A stretch of DNA of 47,327 nucleotides, taken from positions 1 to 47,327 of IMG/VR virus record IMGVR_UViG_3300046737_000121; one strand, written 5' to 3'. The number at the start of each line of letters is the position of its first letter. Position 1 is the first letter of the stretch. Below are positions 35,701 to 41,882 of the stretch, in pieces. Position numbers and translations under genes: made by a program. This DNA comes from a virus. The notes beneath the pieces were generated by a model. The model was not told the DNA's origin. It searched no databases and saw nothing but the letters and a program-made list of their open reading frames with translations.

Positions 35701-38700
35701 CGGTATCATCCTCTGCAAACTCCACCCCGATCTTTTTGGCAATCTCCACCATCTGCTCCAGCGTGGCGGGGTTCTTGATTTCTACCTCGTTCGAGCTGAT
35801 ACCCGCGGGTTCATCGTCCGGTCCTCGTTCGTGAGCGTAGAACTCCGCATCATTTTCCTTGTCCGCGAAAAAGATAGGTTTCCCCGGATCGAACGTCTGC
35901 GGACCCCGCCGTCCGTGGTAGAGCGTGACCGTGGACCCCTGCGCCGGCGTGGCCGCGGCCTCCTTCACGGTCGAGGTGTCCAGCGCCCACTCGTCCAGGG
36001 CCTTGAACGTCCCCTTGTCCGTTTTCGGGAGCTTCACCCCGGTGGCCTCGCTGAAGGCTTTTTTGCTATTCGCGTTGCCGCGGTGCAGAATCTCCTTCAG
36101 GGTCTTTATGTCCTTCGCCTCGATGGCCGTGAATAGCTTGGTCGCAGACTTCTCGTAGAGCGCGAGGATGCGCTTGCGCTGTGCGTCCTGTTGCTCCGGT
36201 GTTCCAGCTCGGTACGTGTCAGAGGCCTCCAGCTCGACCAGAGCGCCATCGTAGAGCCGGTCGATCATGTTTTCCCGGGCCGCTTTCATCCTGTCGGCCA
36301 CCGGGGCGGTCGTGGGGGGCGCTTCAGCGGGGACAGAGGGTTCGCCCGGGCGCGGGGTGGGCGATGGGGTCGGGGCTGTGGTTCCGGATTCCTTGACCTT
36401 CTCGATTGAGCGCGTTGGAACACTCTCGGCCAGCATCGGAGAGAGGTGTTTGCCCTCGATTGCCACTGTTCCATCCGGGTTGATTGCGACGATGCGGTCC
36501 TTGATTCCGGTGGCCAGCATCACCTCGTCACCTACCTTCAACTCCACCCCGTTCCTGTCCTTCACCGTCTGCGGCGTGGTTGTGGTGGATGCCGGGGCCT
36601 CCTTCTTGAACACCTTGTACCGCGGGGAAAGGCCGGTTTGGTTGATCTTGTTGAGGATGGCATCCTCCAACACTTTGGAGTCGAGGCTCCGCAGAAAGTC
36701 CTCGGCCTGCTTCATTGCCCCATCCCGCGTGGTGGCTCCTGCCGCGACGATCTTCTGGCCGCTCCTGGCCTCGACCGCATACCACCTATCGTCCAGCTTG
36801 TGCGTGAAAAATTCGTGTGTTGGGGCCACCTGGCTCTTGTACACCTTGCCTTTAACGGGATGCAGGCCCCACCCCTTATCGCCCATAAAGTAGGCGTAGA
36901 GCTGCGTGTCGGCGCTCCGGTCAATGTCCTCGAGCGTGGTCCCCTCCGGGACGTGCGGCTGCTCCACGTTCACCACCAGCGCGGGAAACTCCTTCTTCCC
37001 CAGCGCCTGAAGCGCCGCCAGCCGGTGACCACCCTCCAGCACGTAGGGGTCGCCGTCACCGTACACCACGATCAGCGGCTTGATCTTGCCGTTCGCGTCA
37101 ATCGCCTCTGTGAGCTTTCGCACCTTCGCTTGGTCATCGGTGGAGCGGTAGCTCATTTCCCCGAAATCTGACATGGGGACCACCCGGACCCCGTTTTCGT
37201 TGTAATCCAGCCCGCCCAGCGAGGCTTCGATGGAGCTGGTGTTCGGAATGTCCTCTTGGACCTCGAGGCCCTCCACCATGTCGCCGGTTTCCACTTTGGG
37301 TAAAGTAGACGGGTCGGGGGTGATCGGTGGCAGCTCTGCCTCGCCCTGAATACCGGTTTTTGTGGTGTCGATGGGGCTGTGGTACTCGCTTGGCTCCCTT
37401 CCGCTCTGGAGCCACGCCAGCCGGTCCTCCAACTCGTTCTGGCTGTACGGGGTCCGCGGGCCTTTTTTGTCCACTTTCGCAAACTGCGCCTCAACGAATC
37501 CCTCTGCCACCTCCCGAAGATGCTGGCTCTGCTGCTTGCTCCCGGAGAGCTTTTTGTACCGGTCGTATGCCTCTTGGGCCTGTTCGGTTGTCAGCTGGGC
37601 GCCGATTTCCGCGGTGGCCTCGGTGGAGAAGATGGCTTTGCCGGGATACTTCTCCTGGAATCGCTCCACGACAGGGAAAATAGATTCCGGCCAACCGGCT
37701 ACGTTCGCCGGGATCTCGGTCGGCGCTCCACCGAATCCAGGGAACGGCGTGGTTTCCTCTGTCGTCGTGTCGCCTTCGCCACTATCACCCTCCCGGAGTT
37801 TGTTCGCCCGGGCCTCGATCTCTCCCAGCAGGGCATCCTGTTCAGCCTCGGAGAGCTTCCGGGTGTCGTTCTCGCCTCTACCGCGCCGATCATCCCATAC
37901 CTCCGCGGCGGCTTCGGCAAAATCCTCGTCCCCGTGTGATCGGTCGTCGATGGCCTTTTCAAGAATCTCCTGCGCCGTGTCCCCGCTGAACATGGAGTTG
38001 TCGGCAAGGGGGTGTCTGGTCTGAATAGGAGGAGCGCCCACCACCGACCCCGCCGCCGTTCCAACACCTTCGGCCTCGCTTGGGGCCGGGGTGATGATCG
38101 GACCTCTTGACGAGGCTGGCCGCGGCGCTCCTGATGGGGCGGGCGGTGCAGCGGGGGATAGGGGGGGTTCAGGCCCCTGGGGGGAAACGGATGCTTCGGC
38201 CACTCCGGGGCCTTCGGTCAGCAGACGGTCCTCGGGCCGTGTTTCGGCCATCGGGGCCGGACGCGCCCCTTCGCGCGGGGGAGCGCCCGCGGGGCCAATG
38301 TCGGGCCGCGCCGGTCGCGCTGTGCGCCGGGACCGGCGTGCGTTCATTTCCAGATTGCGTTCGGTGTTCGGGAACTCGCCCAGGATGCGCCGCATGAAGG
38401 CCGGGGTGGAGGGGTAGTATTCGCGGCCCCCCACGTCCGATACGCCCCTGCGGACCGCTTCGCCGGGGGCGCTGAACGTGTCGTTGATGCGCCGGACCAG
38501 CTCGGCCTCCTGGGGGGTGGCCGTCCCCCGGTTCACTCGCAGATACACGTCCCGGAGGGCTTCAGGGGTGTACACGTCCGCGATCTTGCGCGAGAGGGCC
38601 GTCCTTGCCCCCTCCGCGGCCCATGTGCGGGTGTCCGCGGCCCCGGTGCGTATTCCCTCGGCTACCTCGCCGGGACGCTTCGCGCCGGCGAAGATGGCCA

Positions 38701-39544
38701 GCTGGAACACAAGGTCAAAGGCATCGAGCAGCTCCGGGAGCTTCTGCTTGATGTCCTTCAGGATCGGGACACCCTCGTCGGCAAACGATTTCGCCGGTGA
38801 GAGCGCCTTGTTGAGTCCACGGGCCACGTTCGGAGCTGCGGCCTCCAGCGCCTGATTGCCGGTCTGGAACGCCACGCCCTCGGGGGTTCCGGAGAGGAAC
38901 GCGCCCATCGTCAGGTGCGCCAGGTCGATGAACGGTGTCAGGGGGGTGATTTCCGGGGCCTCCGGGAGCATTGGAGGATTCGGGGCCTTCGCGGAGAGCG
39001 GCGTACCGTAGGTTTTCTGGAAATCCGACCCCAAACCCCGGAGAAACGTGCCAATATCGCCGGTCGTTTTCGCCAGAGCGGACCCGAGCGGTGTCTGGAG
39101 AAGCCCGCGGATGTCGGTGGCTTCGCTCACCATGCTGGGGACCTCGGTGAGAGGGACCGGGGGGATGTATCCGGGGGGTGCTTCGGTCGTGCCGACACCG
39201 GGGGTTGGGATGGACGGCGCGGTCGGGAGCATCGGGCCGGTCAGGTCGGGCCGGATGCGTCCGCGAATGTCCCCGGGGGGCAGGTCCTCGGTGGCCCGGG
39301 CGAATGATTCCGTGTAGGGGCGCGGCTCCAGGACGGTGGCCGCTTCTGCCGGCGTGGGGGCTTGCGCGGTCGTGGTAACCGGTACGCCCCCCTGGTAGGT
39401 GTAGATGGGCGCGTTGCCGAGCTGGCTGGCCACATCTTCCGGCACTTCGATGGTCCCCGCCTTCGGGCGCAGGCCATCCACCCGGACGTTCGGGTTGGAG
39501 GCCGCAACCTTCTTCCGCAGGCCCGCTACGTTCACATCGGCCAA
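26717..39544 (-). CDS. giant polyvalent protein: ParB-like, ADP-ribosyltransferase-like, DNA methylase and SNF2 helicase modules
   Basis: 4275 residues. The start is a TTG at 39544 with AGGAG seven bases upstream. About 785-870 is ParB-like (RVVPMSDFGEMS, GGHRLAALQ). About 1205-1345 looks like an ADP-ribosyltransferase (LYHGRRGPQTF, then IPVTVIFDPSQIKG), and 1490-1610 may be a second. The methylase (about 1850-2040) has EPSAGIGH and GNVPFG in place of NPPY. The helicase has VGTGKT (2577-2582), DEAH (2740), STGTPITNT and QREGRIMR (3092). The C-terminal third is helical, with a membrane-like stretch near 4080-4105. Related DarB-type proteins are thought to travel in the virion and protect injected DNA. 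It follows two ejection-type genes and precedes lysis. Confidence 0.85.
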   Translation of the reverse strand: MADVNVAGLRKKVAASNPNVRVDGLRPKAGTIEVPEDVASQLGNAPIYTYQGGVPVTTTAQAPTPAEAATVLEPRPYTESFARATEDLPPGDIRGRIRPDLTGPMLPTAPSIPTPGVGTTEAPPGYIPPVPLTEVPSMVSEATDIRGLLQTPLGSALAKTTGDIGTFLRGLGSDFQKTYGTPLSAKAPNPPMLPEAPEITPLTPFIDLAHLTMGAFLSGTPEGVAFQTGNQALEAAAPNVARGLNKALSPAKSFADEGVPILKDIKQKLPELLDAFDLVFQLAIFAGAKRPGEVAEGIRTGAADTRTWAAEGARTALSRKIADVYTPEALRDVYLRVNRGTATPQEAELVRRINDTFSAPGEAVRRGVSDVGGREYYPSTPAFMRRILGEFPNTERNLEMNARRSRRTARPARPDIGPAGAPPREGARPAPMAETRPEDRLLTEGPGVAEASVSPQGPEPPLSPAAPPAPSGAPRPASSRGPIITPAPSEAEGVGTAAGSVVGAPPIQTRHPLADNSMFSGDTAQEILEKAIDDRSHGDEDFAEAAAEVWDDRRGRGENDTRKLSEAEQDALLGEIEARANKLREGDSGEGDTTTEETTPFPGFGGAPTEIPANVAGWPESIFPVVERFQEKYPGKAIFSTEATAEIGAQLTTEQAQEAYDRYKKLSGSKQQSQHLREVAEGFVEAQFAKVDKKGPRTPYSQNELEDRLAWLQSGREPSEYHSPIDTTKTGIQGEAELPPITPDPSTLPKVETGDMVEGLEVQEDIPNTSSIEASLGGLDYNENGVRVVPMSDFGEMSYRSTDDQAKVRKLTEAIDANGKIKPLIVVYGDGDPYVLEGGHRLAALQALGKKEFPALVVNVEQPHVPEGTTLEDIDRSADTQLYAYFMGDKGWGLHPVKGKVYKSQVAPTHEFFTHKLDDRWYAVEARSGQKIVAAGATTRDGAMKQAEDFLRSLDSKVLEDAILNKINQTGLSPRYKVFKKEAPASTTTTPQTVKDRNGVELKVGDEVMLATGIKDRIVAINPDGTVAIEGKHLSPMLAESVPTRSIEKVKESGTTAPTPSPTPRPGEPSVPAEAPPTTAPVADRMKAARENMIDRLYDGALVELEASDTYRAGTPEQQDAQRKRILALYEKSATKLFTAIEAKDIKTLKEILHRGNANSKKAFSEATGVKLPKTDKGTFKALDEWALDTSTVKEAAATPAQGSTVTLYHGRRGPQTFDPGKPIFFADKENDAEFYAHERGPDDEPAGISSNEVEIKNPATLEQMVEIAKKIGVEFAEDDTGYPYIPEVAKHSPYDGTNELDLVYIPRVQEALKAAGYDSVKAFDPLENYEIPVTVIFDPSQIKGTKIKHIAPGNLRGQLHDFGKVTWTESTDPDGTKRDVIQFEDKAWIQRKTLPAPVNGITYAFSHGGDLAVFFQDYRTAPMVYKSPIATEGRPKGYLSLNENGVHDYLTAARRIVSDKEDVDAATTEADTEDPSPHVIAVRKGEIDPNGAWFSLPGASTYHNPIEAGGDALSYNLAGAKLALTDSHDMWQVLGKALELTDNPDEITAIREVLQDDPEIQVNYVMVDNWPAITEAAKALGYDGLHVWGVDDTGSPTSVFLWNTDKAKLLTSPEAQASKAKRDAEYRADLTANAEDRTIQEDKEDESGPTETPGTGPDVVGPAGVPPVASTGVPPGSPQGGQAPRIPQPGGRKGQRGTRGAASGGEAVGGPSGGSGVQGGNQPPATGERPGGDTDAGKGVAGNRGVDANAPTAPADRNIRISESFDVAPGGSVTRTRNNLKAIELLKKLEAENRNPSPEEKNILAQYVGWGGLSQVFDRYNKDLGKFYDDVKAALTPQEWSEARDSTINAHYTSSDVIRYGLWAIAERLGIKDGNILEPSAGIGHVIGMAPDAIADAARFALVELDSISGRITRKLYPQSKVHVMGVEKAPLRANHFNLAIGNVPFGKTAPYDPRYPKLSLHNYFFARMLDTVKPGGLVVAITSNSTMDNATSAAAREYLADRADLVGAIRLPNNAFSKNAGTEVTTDIIILRKKDGAGFTLGQRWHDAPVQTVEKGEYPLNEYYIAHPEMMLGTMGLEGTMYRGDTPTLSPTPGAVLKDQLTAAVAKLPEKVFGVGVGIKSEDEIFEAEEAEYGDIEGSFKKDAKGNVYQVVDGTRKLIPKLKPDGKPDPFHKRVEGYIAIRDKMRELEKMEKDPESDPKLVEKKRSELNTVYDNHVKRNGNLTGIGHKLLKSDVDYYPVSGLEIVKKTVTNEGGRWKYDKTIEKSDILKKRFTFPREEPQSAGSIADALSISLMWRGMVDPAYIGELVGQPAERVKQALLDNELAYENPDTGVIEPPDVYLSGKVRQKYNAALSRIADNPEYQKNVDALAKVLPAKRPIQAIAFRPGTQWVPVRVYDDYIRDTFKVYGSTVRYTPQTGTWTISNTKAHSAANHNEWGVTSKMSGKTMTGLQILEKAMNSAPIEIKYAVDDGDGGKTYLTDHAATLQANMNAKKLVGEGPTAPGHFEKWVRERNQYHDEIEEIFNETYNGIVKRESTIPPWTHYPGASHAIVLRDKQKGAINRGVTGPSMGLFHAVGTGKTYIQITIAMEWKRLGKSRKTVIVPQNATTEQFAKSAKLLYPTARILAPSEAERSTEQRKRLLSVIKTNDWDIVILPQSFVELIEDSPARVQAFIQEEIDVLEEVIRAEKAKEGKNVNVKNLVKRLKTLRADLDKLADRKVDKDMPTWEELGVEGLIVDEAHAYKKLGLITSMDRVKGIDVKRSDRALGMYMKVRHVRENAGGGNVIMSTGTPITNTMAEVWTWFRYLRPDLLRDYKIETFDAFANSFGRIVEDAEQTATGRFKTVSRFRKFINAPALIRAFLDMADVVLAEDAGVTGLPTLKNGKVTNIMMKRTPELEAYIKTLARRMEQWEKLSGAAKREQRHVPLVMHGLARMAAIDLRLINPEAPDAPGSKTNMTVEHILNKLKETEPQRGTIAVFSDRFQSPEIKEKYLDDDEQVLNPAYGKHEFNLFQDMKKKLIARGVPAAEIAVIHDYKSSAAREALFNMMNEGTIRVLFGTTDRMGIGVNIQERLEDLIHMDVPDRPMDVQQREGRIMRTREAVRLGAPPPEVEIAAMGVEKTMDTMQWRRNYQKIAFANQILRGDVNDMELEDPTDESQMSYGELMAALTGNELAMQRFVLESQILRIKSLAESHASGLGQLKNEIDTLNRVTVPYLEGQLKVQTAGRDKVKAAFPDGKATTVEVEGKTFTGEDLNKQVKEWLSAQFSAALKDYHKNNLLVDLKGWPTLLPDMKVNGMTILSRIITELPKVSGEKPPQRLMWRMTNEGVSREAIMDGEAKSPEGFIMSMRARLDKFDDQIAGLTKQLAQSKQDVTDKKELLTRPWEGQSELAGLVKKLEDVNNQLIAEGSELDKERKAAEGGPPEKPPEGGPPDTTPDAEDEGDGDDYDPSTDLPMYVPGYYEMARVSQAIYAQMKVALEALAETKAFRGKNRTSVARNIARNLARATYIASINPRFKRVSDSLRDTELKLNALETDVVSQLHTAWSSLSKAEGEALAEVIYRGNEEEGVFTDRELRSLYRMNDQQVEAYHRIRQAQDMVLDLARDEKLYPLTEAMGDLREKITATEDRIGEIEAEIMGDPNDTRLQRKLVRAEETLDSAKKALNNTHDRIREISTYFQMLKDQGYISLKREGDIVVVAEHPTELDEFGKSKYVYDHATNIIEAGRIAKAFKAAGYDQNVKQYKAKNLPRSLMAGMHPSEFESIILQSKVDPGSPEIQRIREQIYSRYGGRSYELKREYIPGYKRTRRNVTKAITRQLFVKAGGYYNTVGRSEAMKALNESGMDRVDNRLYKFTLKFIDAETRKQERSFLAEKSAQARQLLYFWLLGGDVMQFVLNAVGQPISMNYNYLAQDLGGGLKGFKPEVVFVKAMRLSGQAMRGDAPAEFQAMYDRAKREKIVTAEFAQALAESEIGEVGKVMHYGSIFQQAGEKVTRSHMFAAAYISGQMKGLTGEELYQFCVDAVDRTQGRFRSGEAPGVVRMTGEVGRSIYQFNSFSQLWAENLANAMRSDFKGKMPRATLRAIFGLGVMGGLKALPLMGLAFLIYKLLTGEDPEKKVEDVTGEDTLVRDLALYGATGSAGVSNRVGFYNQVPEFNREFNPLDKVALWSAAKTMYQGASDIAGGDYQRGIENLMPRAIRGPLRAYRLSQEGYKTRAGKTLIPKDQIDALTLLGQSLNVTPEDVVEYYNRKALGFGQKGKRLNLRNLKPKMPSLSPF
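34201..34608 (-). CDS. nested gene in the giant gene, TnpV-like by eye
   Basis: 135 residues in the +1 frame of the giant gene. ATG at 34608, with AGGAGG nine bases upstream, the best ribosome site in that stretch. The product is Trp-rich and well mixed (DPMWWDRLEYLRWHQ, FLRDLHREGKLHAYLNREVE, AEEVAYKEVINPP). The host frame there is a Gly/Pro/Ala linker between the second transferase-like and the methylase modules. The pattern YL-x-x-H-x-P-x-x(5)-GKL-x-x-YL-x(6)-A reminds me of TnpV of conjugative transposons, which often sits beside similar methylase-helicase genes. Family match is from memory and needs a profile search; function unknown. Confidence 0.65.
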   Translation of the reverse strand: MSLDLLKHPEQDPMWWDRLEYLRWHQPGFLRDLHREGKLHAYLNREVERANGVLEAQLREGKLSEDQAEEVAYKEVINPPQPENAPEVIPMPEREWQAIVAWTQTLPQPPQTETSESASPSTLPPGEASPAPATT

Positions 39545-39545
39545 A

Positions 39546-40742
39546 TCAGAACTCCTGGTTCGGGTTGTTCAGGAGGAACGTCCGAATGTCCTGTTCCTCG
39601 CTCTGGTAGCCGTTCGCGTCCAGCCATTGTTTTGCGCGGTTCATCTTCTCCGGGTCGATTTCTTCCCCTTCACCGGGGGGTGTAATCACCCCACTACCAA
39701 TGTCCGCGCCACCATCCTCACCGGTGTAATCACCCCCGATACGCTCGTTCAGCATCTTCAGCATGTTCTCGTTGTCCTTGATCTGCTGGCGCATGTTCGA
39801 AGCGAGGGAGTCCCCCGCGGTGGTCCCGGCTGCGATCTTGTTCCCATCGGCATCGGTGTACAGTCCGGATTGGATGGAAATGATGTTCTGGCCGAGCTTC
39901 TGGTTGTCGGCGGTCAGCTTGGCGATACGGGATTCAGCGCGGCGTTCGAAGGCCGTCCTGCCGCTGTACGGCTCGTCGCCTTCTATCGGCTCCCGGGTCC
40001 AGATGAGCTTGTTCCCACGGTACACCGCCCGCATGGTCCCCTTCCCGCCCGCGCCACCGCTGGCGCTGGTCCGGAGCTTTGTGTCCCCCTCCACCGGGAC
40101 GCGGTAATGCTCCTTTTTGTCGGCCCCCAGCACCCACTCCTTGTCCGTGGCGCGTTCCTGGGGAGGCAACCGATCGTTCTTGTAGATTTCCTTCCCCGCT
40201 CCACCATCGGCCCCTTGATCGAACAGCGCCGACCCGTACCCCACCCCCTTCACCTGCGCGGCGCGTGCGGCCTTCTCCCGGGCCTGCGCGTTCGCCGTCA
40301 TGGTGAACACCTGCTCGGCGGGGAGCTTCAGGAGGTCCCCGATGTCGGTGGTGAGCTGCGGGGTGATGTCCCTTTGCGTTTGGACAGTTTTGGGGCGACC
40401 AGGTGTAATGACGGCCGACCCCCGGCCCCCGGGTTGACCGTTCGGACCAGCGCCCCCGAGAACGGCAGCTTGACGGTCCGCAGCGTTGACCCCAATTTCG
40501 TCCGGCTGCATGAAATTCCCGCTGGGCGCGGGCGCTCCGGGGATTGCCCCGGTCGTTTGGCCTGTGGCATCGGTCACCTCCGCGCTGGGTTCGTTGTATT
40601 GCGTCGAGGTCTGGGTCAAGGCCTCTTTGAGCTTCGCCCTCATGTCCTCCTGCCGCTTCCGCTCGAAGAAGTCCCCGAGGTTCTGCTGGATGGAGCTGAC
40701 CGCCCCAGCCTGACGGTTGAAGGAGCGTGCTATATCGCCCAT
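39546..40742 (-). CDS. internal virion/ejection protein candidate
   Basis: 398 residues. N-terminal helix (IARSFNRQAGAVSSIQQNL), a long disordered Pro/Gly/Gln middle, a small domain at about 200-255 (YRVPVEGDTKLRTS), then a coiled coil (ESRIAKLTADNQKLGQNIIS). The order of a small helical gene, this gene and a very large gene copies the T7 gp14-gp15-gp16 ejection set, and the giant start overlaps its end. Inference from order and composition. Confidence 0.55.
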   Translation of the reverse strand: MGDIARSFNRQAGAVSSIQQNLGDFFERKRQEDMRAKLKEALTQTSTQYNEPSAEVTDATGQTTGAIPGAPAPSGNFMQPDEIGVNAADRQAAVLGGAGPNGQPGGRGSAVITPGRPKTVQTQRDITPQLTTDIGDLLKLPAEQVFTMTANAQAREKAARAAQVKGVGYGSALFDQGADGGAGKEIYKNDRLPPQERATDKEWVLGADKKEHYRVPVEGDTKLRTSASGGAGGKGTMRAVYRGNKLIWTREPIEGDEPYSGRTAFERRAESRIAKLTADNQKLGQNIISIQSGLYTDADGNKIAAGTTAGDSLASNMRQQIKDNENMLKMLNERIGGDYTGEDGGADIGSGVITPPGEGEEIDPEKMNRAKQWLDANGYQSEEQDIRTFLLNNPNQEF

Positions 40743-40755
40743 GTTCGTACCCCCC

Positions 40756-41325
40756 TTACGCGAATTTCAGGAACGGGGCAGCCGCGCCGGCCACGGCCAG
40801 AATATCGTCCAGCGTATTCGGCTGGTTCTCCCGGTTGGTGAGCCAATCGCGCCCGCTGTTCAAGGCCCCCTGCTTCACCTGCTCCCCCTGGATGCGCCGA
40901 CCGGTGGAGGTGTTGACGAGGTTCCCCAGGAACCCCGCGTTGAACTGCGAGGCCTGCCGCTCCTTGTCGAGGCCGGCGAGGTTCGCGTCTGCCTGCTCCC
41001 CCTCCAGAAGGCCGAGGGACTTCAGGTAGGAATCGTCCACCGCGCTGAACCCGAACTCCGGGGTCGCGCTCCCCTGCTGTCCCAGCCTGGAGGCAAGGGA
41101 CCGACGAGCGCCAGCCGCGCCGGTGGCGAGGCCCCGCTTTCGCTCCCCGAATACGTTGGACACGTCCTTGCGGTACTGACCCTGATCGAACGGGGACAGC
41201 CCGTAGGTTCGGTTCAACCCCTGGAGCGAGCTGACGTTCAGCGGATTCTTGGGGTCCTCGATACCGCGCTGGAGGTTCTCCGCAGACCGGAGGCCGTAGT
41301 TGGGATCGTCAATGGGTGAGGGCAT
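40756..41325 (-). CDS. internal virion protein candidate (gp14-like position)
   Basis: 189 residues, mostly helical and disordered, Gln/Arg/Gly-rich (GLATGAAGARRSLASRLGQQ). It has a mildly hydrophobic end (LDDILAVAGAAAPFLKF) that could insert in a membrane. This fits a T7 gp14-type ejection protein that forms part of the channel in the outer membrane. No sequence family recognised. Confidence 0.5.
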   Translation of the reverse strand: MPSPIDDPNYGLRSAENLQRGIEDPKNPLNVSSLQGLNRTYGLSPFDQGQYRKDVSNVFGERKRGLATGAAGARRSLASRLGQQGSATPEFGFSAVDDSYLKSLGLLEGEQADANLAGLDKERQASQFNAGFLGNLVNTSTGRRIQGEQVKQGALNSGRDWLTNRENQPNTLDDILAVAGAAAPFLKFA

Positions 41326-41336
41326 GGTGGTACTCC

Positions 41337-41663
41337 TTATTGGATGTTTCGGTTCAGACGGACCAATTCGAGTTTCAGCGATTCCACCGTTTTACGGAGG
41401 TCCTCCGTGGTCGTGAGCAAGGACGGCAAACTCGCCTTGATGACCGCAATATCAGAGCTGGCGCTGGCCTTGAACGCCTCCAGCTCCTGAATACTGCGCT
41501 CATGGTAATTCACCTTTTCGGTGTACGTCCCTGCCTCTTGGGCCTTGCCGACCCAATAAAAGAGGATGCCGGATACCAGCGCGGCGACGATAGGGTAAGA
41601 TACGATTTTTCTGGTGCTTGGGTCCATGATCCTCATGCGATATTTTTCAAGAGAGGCAAACAC
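41337..41663 (-). CDS. membrane-anchored coiled-coil protein
   Basis: 108 residues. GTG at 41663 with GGGGGAG close by, or ATG at 41636 or 41627. One membrane segment (about 23-41, YPIVAALVSGILFYWVG) precedes a helix with heptads (SIQELEAFKASASSDIAVIK, DLRKTVESLKLELVRLNRN). The layout resembles Rz-type spanins or a small virion membrane protein. It lies between the fibre-side holin-like gene and the ejection genes. Confidence 0.55.
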   Translation of the reverse strand: MFASLEKYRMRIMDPSTRKIVSYPIVAALVSGILFYWVGKAQEAGTYTEKVNYHERSIQELEAFKASASSDIAVIKASLPSLLTTTEDLRKTVESLKLELVRLNRNIQ

Positions 41664-41684
41664 CTTCTCCCCCTGTACGGGCGA

Positions 41685-41870
41685 TCATGGTTTTAACCAT
41701 CCGGCTAACACCGGGAGATACTTGTCGATGAACGTGACGATTTCCTTCTGGTCCTCTGCGGACAACAGCCGGAAGAACACGTACCAGACGGCGAAAAATG
41801 TGGCGATTGCGAGGACCCATTTCAGCCACTTCGCCAGCACCGGTGCAAAATTGTCGGCCCATACACCCAT
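41685..41870 (-). CDS. small single-pass membrane protein (holin-like)
   Basis: 61 residues. One hydrophobic segment (WVLAIATFFAVWYVFFRLL, about 18-37) is flanked by an amphipathic helix (VLAKWLKW) and a charged helix (AEDQKEIVTFIDKYL). It sits directly after the fibre gene, as T7 gp17.5 (holin) does, although a second holin candidate lies at 25975. Either could be the true holin. Confidence 0.5.
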   Translation of the reverse strand: MGVWADNFAPVLAKWLKWVLAIATFFAVWYVFFRLLSAEDQKEIVTFIDKYLPVLAGWLKP

Positions 41871-41882
41871 GTCGGTCCTCGT

